NCBI GenBank assembly: GCA_033807695.1
Contig: CM066304.1
Location: 3,038,001-3,102,000, forward strand
Direction of reading: 5' to 3'
Source: Daedaleopsis sinensis
Lineage: Eukaryota; Basidiomycota; Agaricomycetes; Polyporales; Polyporaceae
DNA length: 64,000 bases
Positions within the stretch are counted from its first letter, which is position 1; each line of letters begins with the position of its first letter. The notes under the pieces were generated by a model. It saw nothing but the letters and a program-made list of their open reading frames with translations. It was not told the DNA's origin and ran no database searches. This document shows positions 32,482 through 45,930 of the stretch, piece by piece. A program made the translations under genes and the position numbers.

Positions 32482-35400
32482 AGTGTGGTCGCGACTGGAC
32501 TTATTAGAAACTCAAGGCCGGAAAGAGCAGGGGCGCACCGTGTCAGCAGAGGGTTCGAGTGACATTCAACCTCTGGCGACGGACGCGTGACTACACTGGC
32601 CCGCGGCCTGAGGCCTGAGCCATGGTCCGTGCTCCCGACCGGCAATGGAGGGGTACGAAGACGGAATCTGCGACTGCGGTATCGCAGGCGCAGAACGTTT
32701 CATCTCCACTGTGTGCGCAGTCGCGTACGTACGTGTCAGACGAACATTGGCCCGAGGCGAACCTACGGCGCAGAGTTTGAACGTTGAACGTTGACCGCGC
32801 CGAACGTCGACAGTGAAGGTTGAACTCCCGCGAGGGTGTTAGCACGGCGTCGAGAGGGCCAACCAGGTCCCACACGCACCCTTACTCATCGGCGCGCGAT
32901 CATGCTCCCGCGCGAGCTCGCCTGGGGTTTGAATTCAGGTGCAAGCCGAAGGGCGCGGCCGCTCCGGCCGAACGGTCTGTCGCGCGGGCGCGCCAGCGTA
33001 CCGTGGCCGAGCGCGAGGACAGCGCGCACGCGCCCGAGTCTGCTCGAGGACGGTTTCGTGTCCGCGTAGGGAGTACGGGGCTACAGCGGGCCGATCGCCA
33101 TGCACCAAGTGCAGCGTGCCAGCTCGGGCCTCGCGGTCCACGTCCACGCACGCGATTAACGTCTTCGCGATGCGCTGCGCGGGTGCCAGCAACGTACATA
33201 CGACGCAGTGCACGGCGGAGCCGGATCCGGATCGGGCGCGGGCAGTCTTCAGCCTGCCGGAGAGCGAGGAGACGGCGGGCGGACGTGGAGATGTGCGGGG
33301 AGGGCGATCGGGGAACGTGTGCGCGATAATGGTTCTTGCCTGTCCGCCACACCCGGGTACCGTGAGCGGTTCGGCAAATGCGAGGATGGATGGGAAGACA
33401 GACATGTCCGTGCCGGCCGAACTGGCAGTGAGCAGCGGACAGTGAGCAGTGAGGCTTTGAAGCTCCGAAGGTGGGCTGCGAGTTGCGGTTGCGAGAGATG
33501 GAGTGTGCGACCTAGACACGTGTACGGGGACGCGGGGGGCGCGAAAAGCAGGGCGGAGAAGAGAAGGCCGGGAGTGGGGGAAGCGGGGAAGCGGGAAAGT
33601 GGGGAGAGGGAAGGTGATACCTACCACGGAAGAAGGTCCTCGCGAGCCCGCGGTGCATGCCAGGCGCGAGCGGGAAGCAAGGAAGACAGCGCAAATATTC
33701 CTGGAAAAAAGCGCAGCGTGGCTGGACAGCGCGACACGGACGTGTAGTAGACGGAGGACCCCGAAGCACGCGTGCGGTCGGGTGCCCCCAGTGCTGGTGC
33801 GATGTCGCAGGCCGAGACGGGGACGAGGAAGAGGAGGCAGCTATCTCAGGCAGCTATCTCGGGCACAATTCTCAGTCTGGCCGTCGAAATTCCCCGGATC
33901 AGGCTCGTCCGTAAGATCGCTGTGTCGACAGCTTCTTTTTCACGCTGCGCTACACCCGGATACGCGCCGCCCCGAGTGCTGAAGCTGCCAAATTGAACCG
34001 TCTCGAGACTCGCTGCGATGCGCGAAGGCTGGACGAGTACTGTCGTGGCCAGCCAAGGACGTCTGGATGCCGGAGCTCTGGAGGGTCATCGGCATATGCG
34101 ATAGCCCCCAGACCGGGTACCGGAGGGTGGCGCGCCATGGGAGATGACCCGGCGGGAAGTCAAACAGAAGAGGCGGCGGCTGGCTTGATATCAGATAGAA
34201 GTCGCTTTGACACGATAGGGGAGTGGGGGACGCCGCTCCGGAAAGTACTCTGCGTGGGTGCAGAGTACGACCACCGTGAGTTGGCGTGAGCGCAGATGCG
34301 CGGAGATACGAGCTGCATCTGGACGGGTGTGATGCAACCCACGACGTGCTCTGGAGGTCACGGACGCTGTACGGTGTGTGGTTGGGGGAGCTGGATTCGG
34401 ATAGATACTGTGTGACTTCTGAATGGGGTTAACAAAAACTTCGAGCGTGTGATGAATATCGATTGCTTCACGGTGCCAGGTCGGACTTGGAACAGGGTGG
34501 TCGACGATGTCATGTCGTACGCGGCCGCGCATGCACTCTGGCGTACATACCGTCTCAGCACCCTCTGCGGAGATAGCCTCCAATAACCAACATAAGTACG
34601 CTTACCATGCCATCTGACCGCCACGCCAGGGTGATTGTGATGGGACACAGCACGCGGGCTGCAAGCAAGCGACTTCTACCATATCCGTGCAGTACAACCC
34701 GAGCCTCCGCAGTCCACAATTGTGGCACACGGAACTGAAGCGAGAGAGTGTGTGAGCGGCACGAGACAAGGTAGGGCGCAAGATGACCTGTCAAACAGAC
34801 GCACAGTCAAAGTTATTGTGTCCGAAGAGTGACAGCGGAGCCTACGCACTTACGTCTTCCCATCCAGACTCGAGGAAGCACTGTTGCACGTCTCGGCACG
34901 TTGAGAACTTGAAAAGTTACAGATGGTGTGTGCATCCGTCGAAGCGTGTCGGAGAGCGAAATGGTTCGACTTCGAAAGCACACCGGCGCACCTGGCCTGA
35001 TGCAGATCATCATCGCATTGGCTAGTATCGGCCTTGACGCATTCGTCTCACGTGGTTGTGCGAGGGTCAACCATTAGGCTTTGGGAAGACAATCGCAACG
35101 CTGTGAAAGCATGCTGAGAAGACCCCGACCGAGTACTTACTATGATGCATCTACGATATCCTTGGGAACTCGGATGAGTAGAAGGTCGGATTCACGTAAG
35201 AGTGGCGAAAGATGTGTGATAGACTGCGCAGAATAATTGGTATGAACGGGTGAGAGACGCGATTTGGAAGGACCCTCGATGGTCTCCGCTACGCAGACTG
35301 GATTGAAGGGCCCACCGGGACGGTCCTACGTGATTCGAATGATCCCGGAGTATTCTGAGTTTCTGACAGACTCATGCAGGGTGAGCATGCTGCAACACTG

Positions 35401-38400
35401 CTGGTACATATAGCTATGAGTATGCGTAGTTCTAACAACATATCCATACCTTGAAATTTGTAGAAAGTTGACCGTTGACAGCATGTCCTCGCTGAGAACA
35501 CATGGTGGCGGAATCCGAGCACGTACGATAACAGCCGCCATCAGTTATTGCGGCCGCGTTATTCTTTGTTTCGGGTAGTGAGCCGGAGCGAGGTCGGGAA
35601 GGAGTTGGAAGGGTTTGTGAACGGTCAGGGTCCTCCAGGGTCCTCCTCAGGACTCACGGGAGCGATGGGAACTGTCAGATAAGTATGATATTCGCTTGGA
35701 GGAGGTGGTTGAGCTGTGGCGGACTGACATGCTCATCGCTCAGGATGGTAATATTAAAAACGCTCGCAAGCGCCCGAGCCAGCAGTCGGGATCTGCGCCC
35801 TGTAAGCTTCCAATCTGATTTCGAGAAACGGATGAGATCACGTTTCATGGAAGGAGGACTCCTTCTGGAATCTGTCTTCCACGCCCCGACGCCGTGGCTT
35901 CGCTTGTTGCTGCTCGGCTCCATTTTCAACGCCAGCTCATTCACTCCGTCCAGATCCGGATTCGGCCAGATTCCACTTGCCCGCTCTTCGACTCCGTCTG
36001 CTGACTGTACTTGCATTCCGACTCCCATCTACTGCCGACTTCATCTTGCATTCGAGCTGAGCGCTGAATAATGGCCTGGATGACAACTTTCAGTCTTGTT
36101 CTATGCCGGTGTAAGTATCTGAGCACAAATAACCTGTTTGGAAACTTCATAGCGTTGAACATCAGCTTCACCAGCAGCAACGCGACATACGTCGTAGCCA
36201 CCGCTCCATGCCGTCTGTCGCACCCTGCGCCCGCTTGACCGGTGGCACCGTTTGACATAACACATACACGGTGTAAGAAATACTGACATTCGACGTTTGT
36301 AGTTGTCTGGAAAATATGAGCTCCGCTCGGCGCTTTACTGTCCATGTTGTGCCTCTTCTCCTTGACCGGCTCTGCGAAGAATCAGAGAACAGTGGTCAAG
36401 CTCGTCGAACCCCAGAACCCATCACCTTGCTCCCTGCACGCAGTATGCATTGCCCTTGGCCACCACATGTCTTAGGGATCATAACCCGCACATCCACTCC
36501 GAGTGAGCAGTCAAGTCAGTCATCAGGACGCACGCTCACGCTATCAACATTTCAACCGCAACGAGTACCGAGCGTGAGGACAAGAGCAACACTTATGGAA
36601 CTGGTCGCTAGTAAGTAAGTATACCTCCTTTTGTTCTCCTCAGTCTGTGGCGTTTTGGTCCCGTCGAACGTGATTACTGACATGTTCAATATATCACGGC
36701 TTAGACTTTCGTGGATTAGCACCGCAGCTTTCCGCGCACTCGAGTCTCGACGCCGCCCACCACCGTCACGTCCGCCCAGGTCCGCCCTCGGCTCGCCCGC
36801 CCGCCTCTCGGACCTCTCGCTATCCGCGCCCCATGTACTCATGCAGGATGACCGCATTATCTGGCCGCACATCTGCTCATTGCTTGCCGCAATCCAGATG
36901 AGACGGATCGTGCAATCGGCAGCGCGAGCCTCGAGGTACGCATCTTGAACTTCGTCCCTCAGTCTGTGTGCCTCAGTCACCAGTGTCCTGACTTCTGACA
37001 CTCTCAATGAACATGCCTCTGAATCTGTGGCACTATTCTAGCTCCGAGACGTCCACCACACAGTCCGCATCTCCACCCGGCGCCGACGCTGCCTCACGGC
37101 CCACGGCCCCAGCCGCTATCCGCTATCCAGCGTTTGGCACGCAGTCACGGGTGCAGCGTCCCCCGCAGCCGCCCCCGCGCAGCCGTCAATCTCAATCTCG
37201 GGACCACTTCACCGTATCCGACACGGAGCTGGCTGCTGAAGCCGGAGGCCTGAAAGCGGAGGCATTCCGGTCCTCAGGCCTCAGGCCTCAGGGCCCGGAG
37301 CGATGTGCGAGGCGCGAAACTCCAGCCTCAGGGTCTTATTGCATATCGGCGCGGCACTGAAGGTTGTCGACGCCAGTGATGGCCCGGCCCGGCACGCAGG
37401 TGCGCCCCTTCCTCTGAGTCTTCGTCCAGGCCGCCTGATAGTGACGCCCCCTTCTTCTTGGCCTCGGCCCCTTTGGGGCTAAGTAGATCCGCTCGAGCGC
37501 AATTGAGCGGGCGGAGTCATGCCTGACGCTTGGAGCTCTAGCCTCTAGAATCGCGAGTCGCGACGTACACGAGGCGCACACGTACGGGGCGGGCCTGAGC
37601 CTTGGGGGACTCGGGGGTTGGGTGGACCGCGGAAGAGCGCGACGGCGCAGAAAGGCTCCTCTGCGCCAACCTCACACACGGCACAGGAACACACGATGTC
37701 GAACGCTCCGCTTTGGATTGGACTATCAAATGCGCGTGTCTGCAGATCGCAACCCTCGATCCGACAATCGACTGTTGGCCGCGAAACACGCCTCCGTGAG
37801 TGCGCTCTTTCCGTGATCAGGCTCAGCTTCCCCCGTTCTCGCGCACATATGCTGGACGCAGCTCTCCGTACTCGTATCTTCCGCTATTCACTCTCACGAT
37901 CTCCCGGTGGACCCCAGACCCAGAGCCAGCGGATCGCCGCTACAGTGACAGTGACAGCGTCGCTCGGCCGGGCTTGCACCGAGCCAGAAATCGCCTCTCG
38001 ACGCCCGTGCACCACACGGGGCTCGCTCCTACGCCCGACCGCTACCCAGGATTCCAATGTCTAATGCATATCGGCGAACCTTGCAATTAATCCTCAGCCC
38101 ACAGCCCATAGCCCATCGAACCGCGGCCGCTCCAGGGGCCGCCCTCGAGCTTCGACTCCCACGTTCATAACCACCACGACACGACATCCACCACCACCAC
38201 CACCACCACCACCACTACTCCCGGGCCACTACCGCGGCGCGCGTCCGTGGGCTGGAGGCTGTACGGTCTCTGCGGCCCCCCTTTCTCCCTGGGCCCATTC
38301 AGCCTCAGCTCGACCCTGTTCCCGATCCCGTTTCCGTTTCCGTTCCCGCGCCAGGGCGATGGAGAGGGCCCGAGCGTCCACGGAGGGATAGAGTTCGCGT

Positions 38401-40133
38401 TCCACGTCCGCGCCGGGCCCGCGCAGGCGTACGCATGTCCAGGCCCTGGGCAGCGGACCACTGACAGGACGCATGTGCCGACGCCCGCACACAGCACGCC
38501 CGCTCAGAGCCCGCTCCGGGTCTCGGACTAGCTAGTGCCACCGGGCCCGACTGCAGACAGAGCGGAGGGCCGCGGAGAAGGGGCGGGATGGCAGATGCGG
38601 ACGCGGACTTGGGCGTGGATGGAACTCTATTCGTTCCCCCACCCGCTGCTGGACGCCGGACGCTTGAGGAGGCCAGACGCGCCTCGGCAATAGATCATCG
38701 TCCTCGTTCTCCGGCCCCAAACCGCCGCACTGTGCACTGTGCACTGCGCACTCGTGTTCCCGCGGAACGTGCGCGCGCACACGGACGCTGGACTGACGAC
38801 TGTTCGACGCAGATACGGATAGAGATACAAGTGCACACCGTGAAGGTCGGGCCCCGCCCTCTCAGTCGGCCGTCAACAGGCATTCGCATTCACCGATGTA
38901 CGTGCAAGGTCCGCGATTCACATTTCCTGGCACTTTTGTCTTCCTCCGACGCCCAGTACGGGTCCGGGTCGCAGGGCACGGCCCACCACTGCCCTCACCG
39001 CCGTACTGGCTTCGAATTGCACCGTGCACCATGCACGACTTGACAGAAACCTAGCGAGCGCTCTTCTGTGGGCGGAGCATGCGCTGGGACAGTCTGAGCA
39101 CGCCCACTCAGGCCTCAGGCCTTCCGCTCCGTCCGCGGCACGGGCCATGGCGGCTTGGCCGCAAGGATATCGATCCTTCGGTCCCTCCCTACCCATTCCC
39201 GCTGAGCTGCCGCCGCTGCCTCGCTGCATCGGTGCTTAATGAGGCCCCTCAGACCCTTCCCGACGTCCTTGCGAGCGATCGCAAACGGCCGCCGCGATCG
39301 CACGGCACACAACGACCAAACACTCGATCTATGTCCACCCGCGCATCGGCGAATCCTTCAGCAGCGTCCGTGTCCGCGCCCCCGCGCCCCAGCTTCTCAT
39401 TAATCCTTGCTCAAGCGCGAATGCTCCGAGTCGCACTGCCATGCCGTGTTTGCTGCAGGCTTGAACGCTATCGAATGCACACACGCCACGACGCCGACAC
39501 TTCACTGATCGACCGATCGACACTCCCAAGTACTGGAACTGGCAGCAGCACACACACCTTACACTGTAACACACGGCGGGCAAGGCTCGGTGCGTGCGCG
39601 CATATTCCACAGTGTCCGCCTGCTTCAGAATGTGAGCCAGAGTCTAGACAAACGGCCGCATTGGCTGTGACTCCCAGTCATCCCAGGGTCCCGGAATCCT
39701 AAACTGGCATGGTCACGGTCAAGGATCCCCCGGAGTCCCCCGTGGGTGAGCTGTCTGCCAGACTGGACTTTGGACTGGGTATGAGCAACATTCGGCGTCC
39801 GAGGGACCAGCTGCGTGCGTGCCACCCTATGCTGAGCTAACACGCTCACTTAAATGGCGGTCAGGTCGTGGATCCAGTTTACACCCCAAAGAAGTTGAAG
39901 CTTGAATGCAATGCCAGCGAGCCTGAGACCGCTACTAACCTCATCCATCGGTCGCACAGTACTTGGGCGATTGTCCTGGCCGTGTAGCCGGGCCTCAATC
40001 ATTCAATGCGACTCTGGTCTGGACACACGAACCCACTGGACTATAGAGTTCCCTCTTGGAAGGTGCAACATCCGGGACCGTTGGGAATCAAGTAGTTATC
40101 AATACGTACATTTACATGAATCGGTCTCTTTAT
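32482..40133. other. Gene-poor stretch, duplication copy 2
   Basis: Counterpart of 1-7,680. No supported gene. Compared with copy 1 it is about 21 nt shorter by 33,400, has a 4 nt GTAC-type insertion at about 35,524, and shows a cluster of substitutions at about 38,800-39,450. Confidence 0.6.
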
Positions 40134-40216
40134 GGCCTGGTGGTCTAGTAGTATGATTCCTTCTTAGGGCTGTTAGCATTTGGAGGAGGTCCCGGGTTCA
40201 ATTCCCGGCCAGGCCC
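40134..40216 (+). tRNA. tRNA-Pro (anticodon AGG) with a short intron, copy 2
   Basis: Identical over all 83 nt to the gene in copy 1, including the inferred 11 nt intron and the A and B boxes. Flanks differ slightly (GGGTTTTC against GTGTTTTC downstream), so the tRNA itself is conserved within a diverging context. Confidence 0.92.
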
Positions 40217-40233
40217 GTAAGAGTGGGACAGGG

Positions 40234-40237
40234 TTTT
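40234..40237 (+). terminator. RNA polymerase III terminator of tRNA-Pro, copy 2
   Basis: TTTT run 18 nt after the tRNA 3' end, again followed by a second T-run after one C. Confidence 0.7.
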
Positions 40238-43200
40238 CTTTTGCTTATAACTTATCGCCAGGGAACATCGAGAACAGTTTCCTCTGTTTGCGAGGGTTGT
40301 CCAGCATAAGTACCTGTTGGGGAGGACCACGCGTGGGATGACTTGAACTCGATAACTGTATCGATATGCGACTTGCTCCTCAGGGCGCTCCATCGCCTTG
40401 TGCCACAGCTTGCGCCACCAACAACATTTTCCTCGAAAGACTGAGCAAGAACTTGCGCACGAGAGCCAGTGGCGTTTTAACCAGCTGGTGCGTTTCGTAA
40501 GTTTGGCAAGCAGGCATGCCATGTACTGTTAATATGATCACCCGTTGGCAGTCACGTTGTGCCACTTGTGCATGCCATGCAGCTTAAAGCCTTTGTGGGT
40601 ACTTCTGACACTTATTGCTCTGCGTCCGCCAGACGGAGGAGAGATATCTATGTCGTACATTCACAAAAAGGTATAGGCTGTGGTAAGCTCGACAGCAGAT
40701 CGACTCCGAGGTGCTATACCTTACCTACGATCTTCTCAGTTTGAATAGGCGACGCCCAAAGCTCAACCGTTGCTGGCATGTCTTCAGTCATACACGTTTA
40801 TATTATGCAACGGCCCTCAACTCCTCCTTATTCACCAACCTTGGCGAGTCCTGGGACCAGAGCTGCGATATCACGCACACGTCGCAGGTTACGCGAAGTA
40901 CTAGTCCGAGTCTGCCGCCAGAAGATGTGGATTGACTCGGATATCCCGCGACGATTCTGAATAGCCTCCTCGACTTCCGATTCAAAGATCGCAAGGAGCA
41001 CCCTCACGGACACGTTCCGTCCCGTGACGCGTTTCCCCGCATGCGCACCGTAGACTTCCTTCTGGTCGACCGTCGCCATGCCTATTCGATCAGGACCGGA
41101 CCATGCTCGACGACTATGTCCGACCCGAGGATTCTAGGACCGCATGGTAGGCAGTGGTCGTGGACTGCATGCTGCACTTCTCTCGCAGTCGCAGCTCGGG
41201 TCGGACGCCGTCAAGCTTTTGGGTCCCCAGTGCATCCGGGCGTACCATACGGAAGGTAGGGCGGGGTCGTATTGATGAGCGCGCCCTCGGGACCTGCGAT
41301 AGAATTGCATGCCCAAGGGTAGGACATTCCAAGCTAGCAAGTGTTCGGACCTTTGGAGCTGTCATCGTACTCACCCCAGATATCCCAGACCTCTAAGGAG
41401 CCGCTAACGGTCGGACGACCGTGCCCGTGCTCTAGGATTGCGGCAATGCCGAATGGACTTTCGATTATCTTCAAGCTCGACCGATCACCCGTGTGGACTC
41501 CGCCTTCCCGAGTACCATCTCAGTCATACAACCCGCCGTATAATATATCCTTTGGTGGACAAGCGTAATCCGTGACGCAAAAGACGGAGGGCGGCACTGG
41601 CAGTGACTATGGTTCGTCGGTCAACGCTGACCTGGACAGCGATGTCACAGCTTAGACCTCAAGGCTTCGCGTTCATAACACGGAAATGGCAGGGGCAAGA
41701 TGCAGTCGCCCGGAGGCTGAGAGCATCCACTGGATGTTTTCCATCATGGCGCACAGTGAACCAGGCTCCATGTCCCGGCTCTCATGGATTGGAAGTGGAA
41801 CACCTGAGCTCCGACGCGACGGAGCGGACAGATTAACGCCTCTCCGCAGCGGCGCAGGAGAATAGCGAGACACTGTCAGTTCGTCAAGGACACGCACCAT
41901 CTGGACACACATCTGGACAGCCCATGCGGCATGCGCTTTTCGACTCAAGGGACCTTATTATGCTATACGAGAATCTCAAGCACAGCACAAATGCTCACCG
42001 CCCGTGGTTCAGAACAATCACATTCGAGAAACATTGCCCCCTCCGGATAGGCAAGTCTGACTAAATCCTCGTCCACTGGCGAAAATCTATCACTGACGAG
42101 CCGGGCCTAGGACATGTACACTACGCAGTATCATCCTCGCGCGAGGCTGTCCGGCAGCCCACAGCTCTCAGAAGCCACCCTCCGAGTCAAGTTGTGCGGA
42201 TGTTCACCAAGTGCGACACAGTCAAATTGACTCGACGCACCAGTCCGCAGGGCGACCCAGGCTCACCTGAGCCCCAACTCAATCAATCTTCAAGTCTTGT
42301 CGTCTCGGAAGACCGCGGGGCGAACGACGTCGACACTCCAAGTTTTCTCTGCGTCGCTGTACTGTGCGCCGCGCCATCGATATCGCACGTCAAGCTGCAT
42401 ACACTTATGCGCACTGTGCAGCCGACGGGCCTCTAGCCTTCAAGTTAGGCAACCCGACAACCTACCACTGCCAGAACAGCAGCCGGGGCGGCCTGCACCC
42501 AAACGAGCAAGTATCAGCTGCAGAGCAACTAAGTAAGTATACCGCACACGGGGCCGGTATGTAACATCCAATCTGCAATCTTCAATCTTCGTGCACGGCT
42601 GTAATAGCCACTAGAACACCGAGTCCCGACTCCGATGAGGACATGGCTGGGGCACTGACCCGGCGGAGTGATGATGGGCACGGCGGACTGGTATCTGGTA
42701 CGTGATTGGGACGTCGACTCGCGGGATGGCAGGGCTCACCGCCGACTCCGACACCCCACATCTAGACGGCCGAGCCCAATACATGTACGTATGCATGTAC
42801 AGAAGGAAGGGGCCACGATGCATATGCATGATGCATGCCGTGCCAGTGACAGCCCAGGCCCGAAATTCACTGATATATTCAATGCCGACTTGGGGGCCGG
42901 GACTCGCGATAGGCACTGGCAAGTACTACTTAGAAACGCTACTCGCGCAACGGGTCATCGAGCACGACCGCAAGTGCATTCAAATTGTCAGCGAGCCACG
43001 ATCCTCGCTCCAACCTGATGATTCAATATTGATCCGCGCCCCCCGAGCCCCAGCCCCAGGCCACATCCATGATCTACGTCGACGGTCGTGCGCAGCCAGG
43101 CGGACTCGTCCACCGCGTCAGTCCGACGGCGACAGTCGCTGTGGCAAGCCCAGGCCTAGAAACGTGCAATTGTGCAGAATGAACAGAACAACAGCAAAAA

Positions 43201-43803
43201 ACATTTATAGATCATTGCAAATCTTGGGCCGTAAATATCTGAAGCAGATGCACTAGTTAGCATAATGATATAGTGGCTGCGTCGCAGCGCAGCGCTGCGC
43301 AGCCCTAGGTCCTAGGATACCATGACGTACTCGTCGATATCCGTATACGTACGCGTGACGACCGTCCGAGCACGAATACATATTCTCATAGTGCAGTTCA
43401 TGGCTAGGAAATGTCCGCGAAGTCCGAGGGCGAGGGAATGCGGGATTGTTGGGGCTGCGTTGACGCAGACAGGGAAGTTCGATTGTGCGTGATCATGAGA
43501 ATAAGAAGCTAGCTAACTACAGTACTACGTGCGTGTGTGTGTATGTATGGATAGTGATACAGCGTCCGTCGTCGCTACGCACCGTGCACAGGGGGGACAT
43601 CGCCGCGAGCGTGTTCGCGAGGAGGCCCGGTATAGCAGGGAGGAAGGGGCAGGGAGGAAGAAGCAGAGATACGAGTACGTACGAGTACGGGTACGGATAG
43701 GGTAGGGTAGGATAGGGAAGGAAAGCAAGGGGATATAGACCACGGCCACAACACTCCGCCGCATCAGGTCAGGAGGTCAGGAGCCAAAGCGCCATGAGCC
43801 GCC
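40238..43803. other. Gene-poor stretch, duplication copy 2
   Basis: Counterpart of 7,785-11,371 with the same coding remnant (41,334-41,576, minus strand, same internal TGA) and the same palindromes. The TACGAG/TACGGG array near 43,670-43,695 is shortened relative to copy 1. Confidence 0.5.
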
Positions 43804-45930
43804 TCACAAAACAAGACTCAGCGCAGGCAGCAGCAGCGCGGTCCACGTCGTGCCAAACACGGACACCGCCGCCGCGCCGTTCGAGCCCGAGTTGCGGTCG
43901 CTGCCCCCCGCGCCCGCGCTCGACCCGGTCACGCTCGCCGCGACCTCCCCGATCGTCGGGCTCGGCGCGGACCCGAGCTTCCCGTTCATGCCCGTCGCGG
44001 CCTCCGAGAGCGCGGCGAAGCCGACGGAGGGCGGCGTCGCGCGGAACACCGAGTACACGTTCTTGAGGAACGTGTCGCCGACGATCCACGGGGGCGCGCT
44101 CGTGCCCGCCGTGCTGAGCGCGAAGAACCCGCCGACGCAGGTGCTGGAGCTGACCTTCGTGAGTAAGAAGTCCGTGGTCGAGATCGGCCACGAGACCGTG
44201 CTGCCGCCGTAGCGCATCGTGACGTTCACGTCGGTGTCGCACGCTGTGTGCGGGGTGTCAGAACGCTTCCTGCGACGCGTGCGGTGACGCAGATGCGATG
44301 CCACACTCACGGTACGTATAGTAGCCCTCGTTGTCGCCCGTCAAGGCCTGACTCCCGGGTATTTGCGCGTAAAGAGCGTCGATGACGTCCGTGGGGCCGC
44401 CGACGAGGGTGGTGCCGGTGTCGATAGCAGCGTACGAACCTGATCCCGAGGGCAGGGTTACTGATTTGCCGTTCACTGTGAGGCCTGTTGTGGAGACAGT
44501 CAGCGCCTCGCACAGCATAGCAGAGAAGCGCTCGGGCATACCGGTCAATTCCTGGATCCAGTACGTTCCCTTACCACCGGGGATGTCCTGATAGTCGATG
44601 TCGCCCGTGAAGAGCGAGGTGTTCACGGCACCGAGGTTGAACGTTCCTCCGGGCTCATTCTCTTGGGCTTGTTGGACGTCGACGAAGCGGGTCAGCTGGA
44701 AGGCCATGAGGGGTTGATCGAGGGCGCTGTTGTCCGCCAATGCTTCCCAGAACGGTGTGGCACCGGAGGACGCGATCGATTGGAACCCAAGACCCATGAG
44801 GCCAGACACAGGCGACGTGAGTAGGCCACTTGACACCTGCGTAACGACACCTGCACGGCGAGTAAGACACGTTTCAGAGGGATGGTGGTTCACACCTACC
44901 GAACACTTGAGAGCTGACTTGGAACCCAGCCATCTGGACAACATCCTTACCCAGGGTACCACGAGCGGCACCTGAGCCGTAGCTGATTTGGAAGTTCGTG
45001 TTCAGGTCACTGAACGTTGAGGATGCTGTCGGATGGTGTCAGCACACATAATGACATGCATACAAGTCAGCATGATAGGGAGACGCATGATCCATGATCA
45101 GAGGACGGTGAGGTATTACCAGCATGTTATGAAGAACGACGGCATAGCACAGGTGATGCACATATAAGGGGCCGCATGCGCAGGGTTTGTAACGTCAATC
45201 AAGTGCAAATCTTGGAAAGATGTCCAGTACGCATGCCATGACGTCAACACATATGGTCGGCGAAGCTTTTGAACGCGACTGCCAGGTACTGCATACGACT
45301 AGGAACATGTCCGCGGTGAACGAGCAGAGTGCAGGACGGCATGGGAGCGGGTGATACTCCAACGACGTCACATATACAGGGGAAGAGAACAACGAAGGGG
45401 GGAGGGCACTGGGTGGAGGAAACTCACAGTTCGGATCGAAAGTAGGGATGCTGTCGGAGCTGGTCGCTGACAAGCCATCGGAAGCAGCTAGCCAAAGGTC
45501 TCTGAAGGAGAGTCAGTGGGGAATGTGGGCCAACGAGAAGAGATTACGCACGATGAACCGGTGTCTAGAATGACATCAAACGAGACAGCAGGAGTGCCAA
45601 CAGCTATAGATCCATAGAAACTCGAGTCGGCGTTCTGGTTGGTAAGGCTGACGGAATGTTAGGATGGGACGATGGGATTCGGGACGGAGGGGAGACGTAC
45701 AGGTTGAAGCCACTGGCGCGTTTCTCCTGTGCGGACCTGCTTCCGTACTTGGACTCGATGTGTGCTTTCTGACTCTTGAGCCAGTCAAGGCCGTTGGTGC
45801 CAGGACGTGCGCGGCGAACGAGAGGTATTGATCGTGGCACTGGTTGTGGAGCGGCGTTGGGGGCGGCAGCGGCTTGCTGGGCGGCGACGAGGAGACATGA
45901 GACGGCGAGGGTGTGGGGAAGGAGGTGCAT
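43804..45930 (-). CDS. Secreted, probably GPI-anchored A1 aspartic peptidase (copy 2)
   Basis: Same gene as in copy 1 at a constant offset of 32,432. Exons, read 45,930 to 43,804: 45,701-45,930, 45,552-45,647, 45,428-45,501, 44,900-45,025, 44,542-44,850, 44,311-44,484 and 43,804-44,243. The encoded 482 aa protein appears identical to copy 1: the three coding differences I found all lie in the last exon and are all synonymous (Ser AGC/AGT, Thr ACT/ACC, Leu TTG/TTA). Signal peptide, DTGSS and DTGTT catalytic motifs and the C-terminal hydrophobic GPI-type tail are unchanged. The upstream region, from about 46,320 to 46,430, differs more strongly between the copies, so expression could differ. 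Confidence 0.9.
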